Source: Dryomyza anilis
Lineage: Eukaryota > Arthropoda > Insecta > Diptera > Dryomyzidae
DNA: 64,000 bases
Direction of reading: 5' to 3'
Assembly: GCA_951804985.1 (NCBI GenBank)
Contig: OX638133.1
Location: forward strand, 37,225,963 to 37,289,962
The notes beneath the pieces are model-generated. The model searched no databases. It was given only the letters and a program-made list of their open reading frames with translations, and was not told the origin of the DNA. Position 1 is the stretch's first letter. The number at the start of each line of letters is the position of its first letter. Below, piece after piece: positions 36,462 to 48,845 of this stretch. A program made the position numbers and the translations under genes.

Positions 36462-36503
36462 ACAAAATAAAATTGCTATTATATAATAAACTGAAAATAC
36501 AAT
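35734..36503. repeat. Tandem duplication of array plus 42-bp tag
   Basis: The tag ACAAAATAAAATTGCTATTA followed by TATAATAAACTGAAAATACA and AT occurs identically at 35734-35775 and 36462-36503, 728 bp apart. The last 40 bp of array before each tag share the same GATAATAT variants in the same places, and each block has one phase slip. A segment of array plus flank was duplicated in tandem. Confidence 0.95.
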
Positions 36504-37762
36504 GAAGCGCCTATGGAATTCTACAAAAATGACAACCTTTACTCAACATTATTTTTGGCCACAAATAGTTCCAAACGATCCGCTTTAATTGGTTGTTATA
36601 AGTTTTTGTAATCCTTTAATTTTTACTACTGTATTTTATGAGTTGTAGGCAGGCCTTTGGTGTGAGTTTAATTGTGAATGTAAAAGCACTCATTGTACGC
36701 ATGCTTTGTACGTGTATTTCATGCGTTATGGCAACATTTTGTTTAATTAAAGGTTTTACTTTATATTTCATTTAATAATTGAAATGGCTGACAGAGGCAA
36801 TTATAATGCAACAGCTATGCGCTACCACCGAAGTAGTTACATTAATAAATACAATCATAATAATTAATTTATTCTCGAATTACGAGCATTGCAATTACAG
36901 AAGCAACAACCAATACAAATTATAATCAGTTCAATAAATGCGTATTTTGACCATATATTAAGCAAAAAGAATTTTACGTAAATACAAAATTTCATTATTT
37001 TTGTTGCAACAGCTGGGATAAATATGAGCAAAGAAACATCGCAGACTTTTAGGCGTGCACCGACAATTATTCACTTGTCTTTCATTTAATTTTATTTTAT
37101 TTTGTAAATTCATTGAAATGCGTTGTCATCGCGCACCAATTAATGTGATCGATAGTGATGTTGGCGTTGTTGTTATTTTCATTGCTCTGACACAAAAACA
37201 ACAATAACTGAAATGCCACACATAACATGTTGAGATTGTTTTTGTTTTAATGAAAACATAAAATAAAATGCAAATGAAAATGAAAAATCTACGTGGAAAT
37301 CGAAATACAAATCGAAATCGAAATGAAATGAAAATAAATAAAACATGCAAATAGTTAAAAGGAGCAACAGCAATTCCATAACAAAGATCAGCAGCAGCAA
37401 CAACAATGTTGGCAACAGCAACAGTAAATTGGAAATGCGACAAAAACATGGAAAATACATTTCAGACCAGACAGCAACTACAACAACGTTAATTGAAAGT
37501 ACAACAATGCTGACAACAACAATAAAAGTAAGCAGCAACAATAACCATAATAAGTACAACTCTGACAATAACATCGACATATTTATTTATAGCAACTGAC
37601 ATTATATTGTTGACAACCAACGTCTGACAAAATTAATTACTTGAAACGGTTACGGCGAAATCTTTTTTTGTATGTTTCTTCTGTATAAATTTATCCTATT
37701 AGATATGAATCATGAATAGATCTTTTTTAGGCAAGTAAAAAATTTAAAAGAATTAGTTCCCG
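36504..37762. other. Unique DNA between the octamer array and the satellite element
   Basis: Mostly AT-rich. 37330-37600 is rich in CAACAA/CAGCAG words with asparagine- or valine-rich frames on both strands (plus 37345-37599, minus 37126-37580). No motif, no splice context, no gene called. Confidence 0.45.
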
Positions 37763-37834
37763 ATCATTACACCACAATATTTACAAATGTAATTCAGAAA
37801 AGACAAATTGAATTTTAAAAGACATCACAGGAGA

Positions 37835-40800
37835 TACAGCCAATTAAAGAAATTTAAAATTCAATTTCTAGTAGTGAATAATTTGGCCATCAATACCAAT
37901 AAAATGCGCCTACTTTCGACCCTCTAGGCCGCTCCGTTTAGGAGTTACAGAAAATTAAAGAAATTTAAAATTCAGAACCTGATTACTCCAGAACCGACTG
38001 ATCGAATTATATGAAATTTGTAGTGAATAATTTGGCCATCAATACCAATAAAATGCGCCTACTTTCGACCCTCTAGGACGCTTCGTTTAGGATTTACAGC
38101 CAATTTGAGAAATTTAAAATTCAAAATTTTGGATTTGAATACAAATAAAATGCGCCTACTTTCGACCCTCTAGGACGCTCCGTTTAGGATTTACAGCCAA
38201 TTTGAGAAATTTAAAATTCAAAATTTTGGATTTGAATACAAATAAAATGCGCCTACTTTCGACCCTCTAGGACGCTCCGTTTAGGAGTTACAGCCTATTA
38301 AAGAAATTTAAAATTCAAAACCTGATTCCTCCAGAACCGACTGATCGAATTATATGAAATTTGTAGTGAATAATTTGGCCATCAATACCAATAATAAAAT
38401 GCTTTCGACCCTCTAGGACGCTCCGTTTAGGAGTTACAGCCAATTAAAGAAATTTAAAATTCAAAATTTTGGATTTGAATACAAATAAAATGCGCCTACT
38501 TTCGACCCTCTAGGACGCTCCGTTTAGGAGTTACAGCCTATTAAAGAAATTTAAAATTCAAAACCTGATTCCTCCAGAACCGACTGATCGAATTATATGA
38601 AATTTGTAGTGAATAATTTGGCCATCAATACCAATAAAATGCGCCTACTTTCGACCCTCTAGGACGCTCCGTTTAGGAGTTACAGCCAATTAAAGAAATT
38701 TAAAATTCAAAACCTGATAACTCCAGAACCACCTGATCGAATTATATGAAATTTGTAGTGAATAATTTGGCCATCAATACCAATAAAATGCGCCTACTTT
38801 TGACCCTCTAGGACGCTCCGTTTAGGAGTTACAGCCTATTAAAGAAATTTAAAATTCAAAACCTGATTACTCCAGAACCACCTGATCGAATTATATGAAA
38901 TTTGTAGTGAATAATTTGGCCATCAATACCAATAAAATGCGCCTACTTTCGACCCTCTAGGACGCTCCGTTTAGGAGTTACAGCCAATTAAAGAAATTTA
39001 AAATTCAAAGTTTTGGATTTGAATACAAATAAAATGCGCCTACTTTTGACCCTCTAGGACGCTCCGTTTAGGAGTTACAGCCAATTAAAGAAATCTAAAA
39101 TTCAAAACCTGATTACTCCAGAACCACCAGATCGAATTATATGAAATTTGTAGTGAATAATTTGGCCATCAATACCAATAAAATGCGCCTACTTTCGACC
39201 CACTAGGACTCTCCGTTTAGGAGTTACAGCCAATTAAAGAAATTTAAAATTCAAAATTTTGGATTTGAATACAAATAAAATGCGCCTACTTTCGACCCTC
39301 TAGGACGCTCCGTTTAGGAGTTACAGCCTATTAAAGAAATTTAAAATTCAAAACCTGATTCCTCCAGAACCGACTGATCGAATTATATGAAATTTGTAGT
39401 GAATAATTTGGCCATCAATACCAATAAAATGCGCCTACTTTCGACCCACTAGGACGCTCCGTTTAGGAGTTACAGCCAATTAAATAAATCTAAAATTCAA
39501 AACCTGATTACTCCAGAACCGACTGATCGAATTATATGAAATTTGTAGTGAATAATTTGGCCATCAATACCAATAAAATGCGCCTACTTTTGACCCTCAA
39601 GGACGCTCCGTTTAGGAGTTACAGCCAATTAAAGAAATCTAAAATTCAATTTGTAGTAATGAATAATTTAGCCATCAATACCAATAAAATGCGCCTACTT
39701 TCGACCCTCTAGGACGCTCCGTTTAGGAGTTACAGCCAATTAAAGAAATCTAAAATTCAAAACCTGATTACTCCAGAACCGACTGATCGAATTATATGAA
39801 ATTTGTAGTGAATAATTTGGCCATCAATACCAATAAAATGCGCCTACTTTTGACCCTCAAGGACGCTCCGTTTAGGAGTTACAGCCAATTAAAGAAATCT
39901 AAAATTCAATTTGTAGTAATGAATAATTTGGCCATCAATACCAATAAAATGCGCCTACTTTCGACCCTCTAGGACGCTCCGTTTAGGAGTTACAGCCAAT
40001 TAAAGAAATTTAAAATTCAATTTCTAGTAATGAATAATTTGGCCATCAATACCAATAAAATGCGCCTACTTTTGACCCTCTAGGACGCTCCGTTTAGGAG
40101 TTACAGCCAATTAAAGAAATTTAAAATTCAAAACCTGATTACTCCAGAACCGACTGATCGAATTATATGAAATTTGTAGTGAATAATTTGGCCATCAATA
40201 ACAATAAAATGCGCCTACTTTCGACCCTCTAGGCCGCTCCGTTTAGGAGTTACAGCCAATTTAAGAAATTTAAAATTCAAAATTTTGGATTTGAATACAA
40301 ATAAAATGCGCCTACTTTCGACCCTCTAGGACGCTCCGTTTAGGAGTTACAGCCAATTAAAGAAATTTAAAATTCAAAACCTGATTACTCCAGAACCGAC
40401 TGATCGAATTATATGAAATTTGTAGTGAATAATTTGGCCATCAATAACAATAAAATGCGCCTACTTTCGACCCTCTAGGACGCTCCGTTTAGGAGTTACA
40501 GCCAATTAAAGAAATTTAAAATTCAAAACCTGATTACTCCAGAACCGACTGATCGAATTATATGAAATTTGTAGTGAATAATTTGGCCATCAATACCAAT
40601 AAAATGCGCCTACTTTCGACCCTCTAGGACGCTCCGTTTAGGAGTTACAGCCAATTAAAGAAATTTAAAATTCAATTTCTAGTAATAAATAATTTGGCCA
40701 TCAATACCAATAAAATGCGCCTACTTTCGACCCACTAGGAATCTCCGTTTAGGAGTTACAGCCAATTAAAGAAATCTAAAATTCAAAACCTGATTACTCC

Positions 40801-43735
40801 AGAACCACCAGATCGAATTATATGAAATTTGTAGTGAATAATTTGGCCATCAATACCAATAAAATGCGCCTACTTTCGACCCACTAGGACGCTCCGTTTA
40901 GGAGTTACAGCCAATTAAATAAATCTAAAATTCAAAACCTGATTACTCCAGAACCGACTGATCGAATTATATGAAATTTGTAGTGAATAATTTGGCCATC
41001 AATACCAATAAAATGCGCCTACTTTCGACCCTCTAGGACGCTCCGTTTAGGAGTTACAGCCAATTAAAGAAATCTAAAATTCAAAACCTGATTACTCCAG
41101 AACCGACTGATCGAATTATATGAAATTTGTAGTGAATAATTTGGCCATCAATACCAATAAAATGCGCCTACTTTCGACCCTCTAGGACGCTCCGTTTAGG
41201 AGTTACAGCCAATTAAAGAAATTTAAAATTCAATTTCTAGTAATAAATAATTTGGCCATCAATACCAATAAAATGCGCCTACTTTCGACCCACTAGGAAT
41301 CTCCGTTTAGGAGTTACAGCCAATTAAAGAAATCTAAAATTCAAAACCTGATTACTCCAGAACCGACTGATCGAATTATATGAAATTTGTAGTGAATAAT
41401 TTGGCCATCAATACCAATAAAATGCGCCTACTTTCGACCCTCTAGGACGCTCCGTTTAGGAGTTACAGCCAATTAAAGAAATTTAAAATTCAATACCTGA
41501 TTACTCCAGAACCACCAGATCGAATTATATGAAATTTGTAGTGAATAATTTGGCCATCAATTCGACCCTCTAGGACGCTCCGTTTAGGAGTTACAGCCAA
41601 TTAAAGAAATTTAAAATTCAATTTCTAGTAATGAATAATTTGGCCATCAATACCAATAAAATGCGCCTACTTTTGACCCTCTAGGACGCTCCGTTTAGGA
41701 GTTACAGCCAATTAAAGAAATTTAAAATTCAAAACCTGATTACTCCAGAACCGACTGATCGAATTATATGAAATTTGTAGTGAATAATTTGGCCATCAAT
41801 ACCAATAAAATGCGCCTACTTTCGACCCTCTAGGCCGCTCCGTTTAGGAGTTACAGCCAATTTAAGAAATTTAAAATTTAAAACCTGATTACTCCAGAAC
41901 CGACTGATCGAATTATATGAAATTTGTAGTGAATAATTTGGCCATCAATACCAATAAAATGCGCCTACTTTCGACCCTCTAGGACGCTCCGTTTAGGAGT
42001 AACAGCCAATTAAAGAAATTTAAAATTTAAAACCTGATTACTCCAGAACCGACTGATCGAATTATATGAAATTTGTAGTGAATAATTTGGCCATCAATAC
42101 CAATAAAATGCGCCTACTTTCGACCCTCTAGGACGCTCCGTTTAGGAGTAACAGCCAATTAAAGAAATTTTAAATTCAAAATTTTGGATTTGAATACAAA
42201 TAAAATGCGCCTACTTTCGACCCTCTAGGACGCTCCGTTTAGGAGTTACAGCCAATTAAAGAAATTTAAAATTTAAAACCTGATTACTCCAGAACCGCCT
42301 GATCGAATTATATGAAATTTGTAGTGAATAATTTGGCCATCAATACCAATAAAATGCGACCCTCTAAGACGCTCCGTTTAGGAGTTACAGCCAATTAAAG
42401 AAATTTAAAATTCAAAACCTGATTACTCCAGAACCGACTGATCGAATTATATGAAATTTGTAGTGAATAATTTGGCCATCAATACCAATAAAATGCGCCT
42501 ACTTTCGACCCTCTAGGACGCTCCGTTTAGGAGTTACAGCCAATTAAAGAAATTTAAAATTCAAAACCTGATTACTCCAGAACCGCCTGATCGAATTATA
42601 TGAAATTTGTAGTGAATAATTTGGCCATCAATACCAATAAAATGCGACCCTCTAAGACGCTCCGTTTAGGAGTTACAGCCAATTAAAGAAATTTAAAATT
42701 CAAAACCTGATTACTCCAGAACCGACTGATCGAATTATATGAAATTTGTAGTGAATAATTTGGCCATCAATACCAATAAAATGCGCCTACTTTCGACCCT
42801 CTAGGACGCTCCGTTTAGGAGTAACAGCCAATTAAAGAAATTTTAAATTCAAAATTTTGGATTTGAATACAAATAAAATGCGCCTACTTTCGACCCTCTA
42901 GGACGCTCCGTTTAGGAGTTACAGCCAATTAAAGAAATTTAAAATTTAAAACCTGATTACTCCAGAACCGCCTGATCGAATTATATGAAATTTGTAGTGA
43001 ATAATTTGGCCATCAATACCAATAAAATGCGACCCTCTAAGACGCTCCGTTTAGGAGTTACAGCCAATTAAAGAAATTTAAAATTCAAAACCTGATTACT
43101 CCAGAACCGACTGATCGAATTATATGAAATTTGTAGTGAATAATTTGGCCATCAATACCAATAAAATGCGCCTACTTTCGACCCTCTAGGACGCTCCGTT
43201 TAGGAGTTACAGCCAATTAAAGAAATTTAAAATTCAAAACCTGATTACTTCAGAACCACCTGATCGAATTATATGAAATTTGTAGTGAATAATTTGGCCA
43301 TCAATACCAATAAAATGCGCCTACTTTCGACCCTCTAGGACGCTCCGTTTAGGAGTTACAGCCAATTAAAGAAATTTAAAATTCAAAACCTGATTACTTC
43401 AGAACCACCTGATCGAATTATATGAAATTTGTAGTGAATAATTTGGCCATCAATACCAATAAAATGCGCCTACTTGCGACCCTCTAGGACGCCCCGTTTA
43501 GAATTTACAGCCAATCGAATTATATGAAATTTGTAGTGAATAATTTGGCCATCAATACCAATAAAATGCGCCTACTTTCGACCCTCTAGGACGCTCCGTT
43601 TAGGAGTTACAGCCAATTAAAGAAATTTAAAATTCAAAACCTGATTACTCCAGAACCGACTGATCGAATTATATGAAATGTGTAGTGAATAATTTGGCCA
43701 TCAATACCAATCAATACAAATAAAATTACAATTCA
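37835..43735. repeat. Satellite array with 149-, 111- and 97-bp monomers
   Basis: The full monomer is 149 bp (for example successive TAGGAGTTACAGCC at 40341, 40490 and 40639). It contains AACCTGATTACTCCAGAACC, GATCGAATTATATGAAATTT, GCGCCTACTTTCGACCCTCT and GGACGCTCCGTTTAGGAGTT. A 111-bp form (for example 39613-39723) lacks the CCTGATTACTCCAG part. A 97-bp form (for example 38101-38197) replaces it with TTTTGGATTTGAATACAAAT. Several units lose CCTACTTTC before GACCCTCT. A higher-order repeat of 673 bp is visible between 42181 and 42854. No coding potential. Confidence 0.97.
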
Positions 43736-44232
43736 GAAATTTCAATTTAAAATTCATAAATTTCCATTTGAAATTCAGACATTTTCATTTTAAATTCAGA
43801 AATTTCCATTTGAAATTCAGAAATTTCCATTTGAAATTCAGACATTTTTATTTAAATTTCAAATGTATTTAAATTTCAAATGCAAAATTCTGAATTTCAA
43901 ATGGAAATTTCTAAAATTTAAATGGAAACTTCTGAATTTCAATTGGAAATTTCTGAATTTGAATTGTTGTTTTCTGAATTTCTAATGGAATTTCTGAATT
44001 TCAATTGATGTCTTTTGAATTTCAATTGGAAATTTCGAATGAAAAATTTCTTAATTTCTAATGGAAACTTCTGAATTTGAAATGAAAGTTTCTGAATTTC
44101 AATTGAAGTCTATTGAATTTCAAATGAAATTTCTGAATTTCTATTCATGTCTTTTGAATTTCAATTCATGGTTTTTGAATTTCATCTGGAATTTCTGAAT
44201 TTCAAATAATCTTTTCTGAATTACATTTGTAA
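43736..44232. repeat. Right arm of the satellite element, inverted AAATTCAG units
   Basis: 43736-43862 repeats CAGAAATTTCCATTTGAAAT; from about 43868 the same unit runs in the opposite sense (TTCTGAATTTCAATTGGAAA), ending at the TIR. The arm is therefore itself a foldback. Confidence 0.75.
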
Positions 44233-44261
44233 ATGGTGTAGAATGATTTCCCATGGTAGAA

Positions 44262-44374
44262 ATTTTCCATATTAGGCATCATATATTAGCATATATCCTA
44301 TTTGTAATATAACTACAAGGTCGAAATTCCTTGATCAGTTTTGGATCATGACCCCAAGTACCATTTTTACTAGG
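44262..44374 (-). mobile_element. Fragment related to the GATCAT-rich MITE
   Basis: Reverse complement begins CCCTAGTAAAAATGGTACTT and GGGGTCATGATCC...CTGATCAAGG, collinear with 10889-10940 of the MITE at 10887-11320 (CCCTAGTAGAAATTTTAG, GGGTCATGGTCATGAACTGA). Short and diverged. Confidence 0.5.
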
Positions 44375-44511
44375 GTTTACACTGAAAGTGAGACGGCACA
44401 CTAAACTCGCCCCTAAAATTAATGCTTACCTCGTGAAAGTGTCAGAAACCAAAACTCGCCAAAAACTGGAACTAGCCAAAAACCGTCATAGCTTCTATAT
44501 TCATATCTGAT

Positions 44512-44887
44512 CACAGATAAAATAATCGACGTAAATATAGCAACCGATATTAATTGCATTCATTAATCCATTCAGCAATGAAATTCACTAATTTTATGAA
44601 AACATTTGCTATTCTTTGTTATATCAGCAATTCCGTTTGCTAATATGAATAGTTGTACGTCAATCCAGCTAATTAATTACTGTGCTAAAACTGCGCTGAC
44701 TAAATTATTTGCTGCATTGACGTATAAATCTTCATAGTAGCGAACGCAATTGCTTATTTAACGAAGAAGAGCAAATGTTTTTATTAAATTTGTGCACTTC
44801 ATTCATTAATTAATTCAGCAATGAAGAATTAATTAATGAATGCAGTTAATATAGGTTGTTATATTTACGTCAATTATTTTTTCTGTG
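44512..44887. mobile_element. 376-bp MITE with about 42-bp TIRs
   Basis: Left CACAGATAAAATAATCGACG with TAAATATAGCAACCGATATT; right, reversed, CACAGAAAAAATAATTGACG with TAAATATAACAACCTATATT. The TIRs are about 90 percent alike. The interior also contains inverted TTCATTAAT and AACATTTGCT words. One arm recurs at 28246-28446. The tip (CACAG plus A-run) is shared with the larger CACAG family. Confidence 0.85.
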
Positions 44888-46627
44888 ATTATCGACTATG
44901 ATATATCATTGGAAAACTTGCGGTGGTTTTACATATCTCCCATGGGATTTGTTGATGACCGAACGACAAAGCGTTACAGCAAAATAGTTTTTTTGTGAAA
45001 ATGACTGTGGTGGTTTTTAAATAAATTCAAAATGATTGTTTGGACATTTTCTCGTTATATTTATTTAAGGGGTAGAAGTGTAAATAAATTGACATCACTT
45101 ATCGAAGGGGACCATATGAGATTAAACATGAGAAAACCTTTCCAAAGATATACAAGCAGTTTGATTTATCGATATCAATAATTTAGGGTGACATTCTATT
45201 ACACAAATAAATAAAAAAATGTCAAATAAATGAATGTCTTATTTTGCACCCAGTTCAAGATACAGGATGTTTAAGAGATGCATATTAATGACATAATCTA
45301 GTCAAGAAAATTCGTTATAAAGTATAATCTGTTGAAAATAAATAACAATTTTTAATTTTTGTTTTAGAAAATTAAATTAACTTTGCCATGGTATATAACA
45401 TTATTGAACTCTAGGATTTCTTCCTATTTTAAAAGGTATGTAAAGTTGAAATTTACAAAAACAAAAAAACAAATTTTTACTTTGTATTGATTTTCTCAAA
45501 ATTTCGTTACGGATCACCCAACTTTTGTAATTTATAATGATAGAGTCGATCATTCCCAGTACATTCTAACTGATTATAGTTATTTGAAACTGGTAAGTTA
45601 TTCTGCAGAAATAATTAAACAGTGACGTATCATGTGATTTGTGGTTGAACAAAAATAAAACATTATTATGCTTGGAAATATGATCAGTAAATATGTTCTA
45701 TGAAGTAATATGATAATGATTATAAATTTAGTAAATGTTTGAAATTATTTCTCTATTATTTCGAATGTTTTAAACCCCAGAATACTCAGTTTGGCCATTC
45801 GTTTGTAATTCCCATTTGGAGGACTGACAGTAGTCAATATGTCGTTATTACGATTATAGTAAACGAAAATCTACAACAATAAACTCTTGTTTTTCGGTTG
45901 AAGAAGAATAATTTAATACTATTTATGAAATTATTCATCAATGATATGAATTTGTCATTACGACTCAACCAATCATAAAATTCAACCCATTTATGAATCA
46001 TTTATAAAACCTAAAGGGTAAAGTGTATTTTTTTGCTCAGTGTATCAGCTGTTAACCAACATTTCAATGCAGAAACAACATAGAGACAGTCAAATATTTA
46101 TGGCAATTATTATCGCAGGACACATGATATAAAAGGGCATAAAATGGCAAAGTGTTGCCGAAGTAATAACAATCAAGGTACTGCGGTGGACGACGCCTGC
46201 ACGCCGAGAATTAATGTAGTCAGCAACATATACATATAAAAGCACAAAAACACACACACATGCACAAATATAGAAATGATTATAAAACTCATGGCCAACA
46301 TTTATGACTGTTTTTCCGTGTCATAAATTTCCACAGGGGTTTTTTTATCAATTGATGCCGCCAAAATGTTAACAAAGGCAAATAATGGCTGTCAATAAAT
46401 TGATAATTTTCCTTTTTTTTATTTGTTTTAGGCAATGCAGGTAATTGATAAATTAGGTAAAATGTTGCAAAAAGGAATAGAAATATGTTGCATTTATTTC
46501 ACTATATATCAAATTATTTAAAATTCATTTTAAAAATATTCGATTCCATTATCATTTACAGATAATGTTGAGGAAGAAGATCAAGTTTTTTTTATAAGTT
46601 AAAAAAATTAAATATAAACAGTAAGTA
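44888..46627. other. AT-rich unique DNA with a CACAG-family relic
   Basis: 45890-46045 (ATTATTCATCAATGATATGA, GTCATTACGACTCAACC) resembles 46680-46860 and is probably an old CACAG-type element. 46030-46330 looks like unique DNA with a short CACACA run. No gene seen. Confidence 0.4.
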
Positions 46628-46679
46628 GCGTCGGTCGCTCAGAGGTTAGTGTGTTGGACTGCGAGCCGAAAGGTACCAC
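46628..46679 (+). mobile_element. SINE head cut by a CACAG-type insertion
   Basis: GTCGGTCGCTCAGAGGTTAG, TGTGTTGGACTGCGAGCCGA and AAGGTAC match the first 50 bp of the SINE at 10091. It stops at 46679, where a CACAGAAAAAAAATGTC element start follows directly. Confidence 0.7.
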
Positions 46680-46860
46680 ACAGAAAAAAAATGTCATACT
46701 ATTTTTGAATTTGTTCATCCATTTTATGAGTTTGTCATTGAGACTCAAACAATTACCAATTCATCACATTTATGCATCGTCCATGAAACCTAATGAATGA
46801 ATTCATAATATTGATGGACGCATTAATAACAAATTCATAGTATATATGAGGCGCTCAGCG
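46680..46860 (+). mobile_element. CACAG-type element fragment
   Basis: Starts CACAGAAAAAAAATGTCATA and has TTCATAATATTGATGGACGC and CATAGTATATATGAG, as in the larger family. The opposite end is not found. Confidence 0.5.
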
Positions 46861-47099
46861 CCAAAATGGCCAAACCCACAATGCTAAAAATCTATACGTC
46901 GATAAAAAAGACTAAGTTTTACAAGCTTTGGTTGTACTCTGGTAAGCGATAGTTTTTTTTGTGGCATTTCGTAAAATTAAAAAAATGTGAATGCCAAAAT
47001 GGCTAGATTTATTTATATAAAATTTTATATTCTGTTGATAGGCCAAATTTATTTAATTGTTTAAACACTTTAATTAATGTAAGCTTTTAACATAATATG

Positions 47100-47292
47100 C
47101 ATCTGCAAGCAACATCTCAGACCGAGCTTTCTTACCATTTGAGTTTACTCTCGGAGGTTTGCGTGTCTACCGAGAGGTAGCGCGTATTAGAAAAATGTTT
47201 TTTCTAAGAAAAGATTTCCCAGCTCAGATTTGAACCTGTGTTATGGGACCTTTAAGATCGCAGTGCAGCGCACTAACCTCTGAGCTAGGGTA
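47100..47292 (-). mobile_element. tRNA-derived SINE, diverged copy
   Basis: Reverse complement reads ACCCTAGCTCAGAGGTTAGT, ACAGGTTCAAATCTGAGC (B-box), ACGCGCTACCTCTCGGTAGA and, near 47120, AATGGTAAGAAAGCTCGGTC, in the same order as 10091-10427 with an internal deletion. The (ATT)n tail is absent. Confidence 0.75.
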
Positions 47293-47311
47293 TAAAAAAA
47301 AAGAAATTCGG

Positions 47312-47552
47312 TACACCTACCCATTTGTAAATATGGGTATCAAATGAATGGAAATTCTTCAGCGATTGAAAGTTCGTAGGTATTTTCAGGATTCGTATTC
47401 CCTGGTGACCAATATACCACATTGAATGGTAACCACACATATGTGTAGGGTTTGTATAATCGGCTTAGACCGACTATAATTTTGATAATCCTAACTATTA
47501 TAATAAAACCTACTTTAAAATTTCCCATGTGATCTAACCTTCCCAACTGGTT
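47312..47552 (-). mobile_element. Mini-me-like element, 5' part only
   Basis: Reverse complement starts ACCAGTTGGGAAGGTTAGAT and follows the 23488 copy closely, including AGTCGGTCTAAGCCGATTAT and ATACCCATATTTACAAATGG, then ends at about 47312. It has no microsatellite core. Confidence 0.8.
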
Positions 47553-48845
47553 AATTATATTTTTGTTAATACTATAAAAATTAAAACCATTTAAATACCA
47601 TGTTATCATTAATGTATGCCAATTCATAGATTACACAAGCAACCACGGCAGGACAATTACCACAAACTATTGTGGCATATGTGTGCCTTTTAAGTTACCT
47701 CTGACACCAGTGTTGCAAACTAATAATATGTAGTCGCAAAGAGGTGACTAATAACATGTATGGAACATACGCAATAATATGTCGCAATGCTGAGATATAT
47801 AAGTCATTCATTCTGACAATAAGGGGCGGAGCTAACTTTGTTTCTATTAGGTGGCTAAAAGTGGCAAATTATTAAATGTATTATGTTCCATATATGTGGC
47901 AATTATATAATGAAGAACATAATAGGAACATGTTTATATATAATGTAGCTAATGAACTTTAAAATTTAATATATGTATATTATTATACACGACATATATA
48001 TAACATCCACTACATATGTTTGTGGAAAGTTGTGTTGCAAAAATATACATACGCAAAAGCATAATTTGAAAAATAACAAAAAATCACAATTTGAATACAT
48101 TTTAACAAATTGCATTTTTTTGGGTGCGCGTAAAAATTAAAGGGGGTAGGATATAAGGTTTAACCCGCAAACTTGAATCGTTTGTTAAATTCGAGTTGTA
48201 ATTTTTTCAAAACTCTGTTCGTAAAGACTTCTATTATTATACCATGCATATTTTTTATTAGAGGACAAACATTCACAATAATGGCACTGCGTAGGATCTT
48301 TTCATTTTTATAAATTACAGTTCAAGTTAAAGTTACAGTTCAAGTTCCAAATACGTGAACCGAAACTTTAATGGATTAAAATTTGTGGCAACTAAGCCTC
48401 GCCTCGGGGCTTTTTGACTGGCAATTGGGTGGCAAATAAGTATATAGAATAAGTATTTATAATAAGTATTTAGAACAAACATTTTAATGGCAAGTGTGTG
48501 GCTCCCACTTAAGTTGCCACAAAGTAGTTTTTGGGTAGAAACCGTCTGATACAAAAGTATTTTTGTAAACCAATTATTAAAATTTTTAAAATATAGTTGG
48601 TGACTTCTATAATCACGATATGTTCGATTTAAATTAAGAATAATCGAGAAACAGAAAAAACTTCAACCGCCACAATGAATCACATTTTTTCTCGGATTGA
48701 GTTTAAGAATTATTCGAGATTTCTAAGTGCTTCGAGACATGGCAGACTGAATTCGCTTTTGTCTGAATAATGTTGTTCTTAATTTGTTAACTGTTAACGT
48801 AAATTCCGAGTTAAATGTACATGCAAAAAAATTCATTTGTCTTTT
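47553..48845. other. AT-rich DNA without supported gene
   Basis: 47640-48060 repeats ATATGT/CATATA words around AACATAATAGGAACATG. 48650-48760 carries TTTTTCTCGGATTGAG and GAGACATGGCAGACTGAA, which resembles the right end of the MITE at 50105-50493. No gene. Confidence 0.4.

Larger units (their letters stand above)
37763..44250. mobile_element. Long foldback/TIR element with a satellite inside
   Basis: The sequence at 37781 (ATTTACAAATGTAATTCAGA, then AAAGA) recurs exactly reversed at 44208-44232. The outer flanks ATCATT-ACACCA and TGGTGTAGAATGAT extend the pairing with small gaps, giving TIRs of about 38 bp around 6.5 kb. The left arm is short (to about 37832). The right arm (43736-44232) is a tandem of AAATTCAGAAATTTCC-type units in both orientations. 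All DNA between the arms is the 149-bp satellite family. No transposase; I see no clear target duplication. Confidence 0.6.

Noticed and set aside
33928..36465. Open frame of 845 codons with a repeated SYHHIIIS peptide
   Set aside because: It is the translation of the GATATGAT array: an 8-bp unit without stops in that frame. There are no unique coding segments and no family match.
37835..43735. CRISPR-like array of regular repeats
   Set aside because: Units are contiguous with no unique spacers, the genome is eukaryotic and no cas genes are present. It is a satellite.
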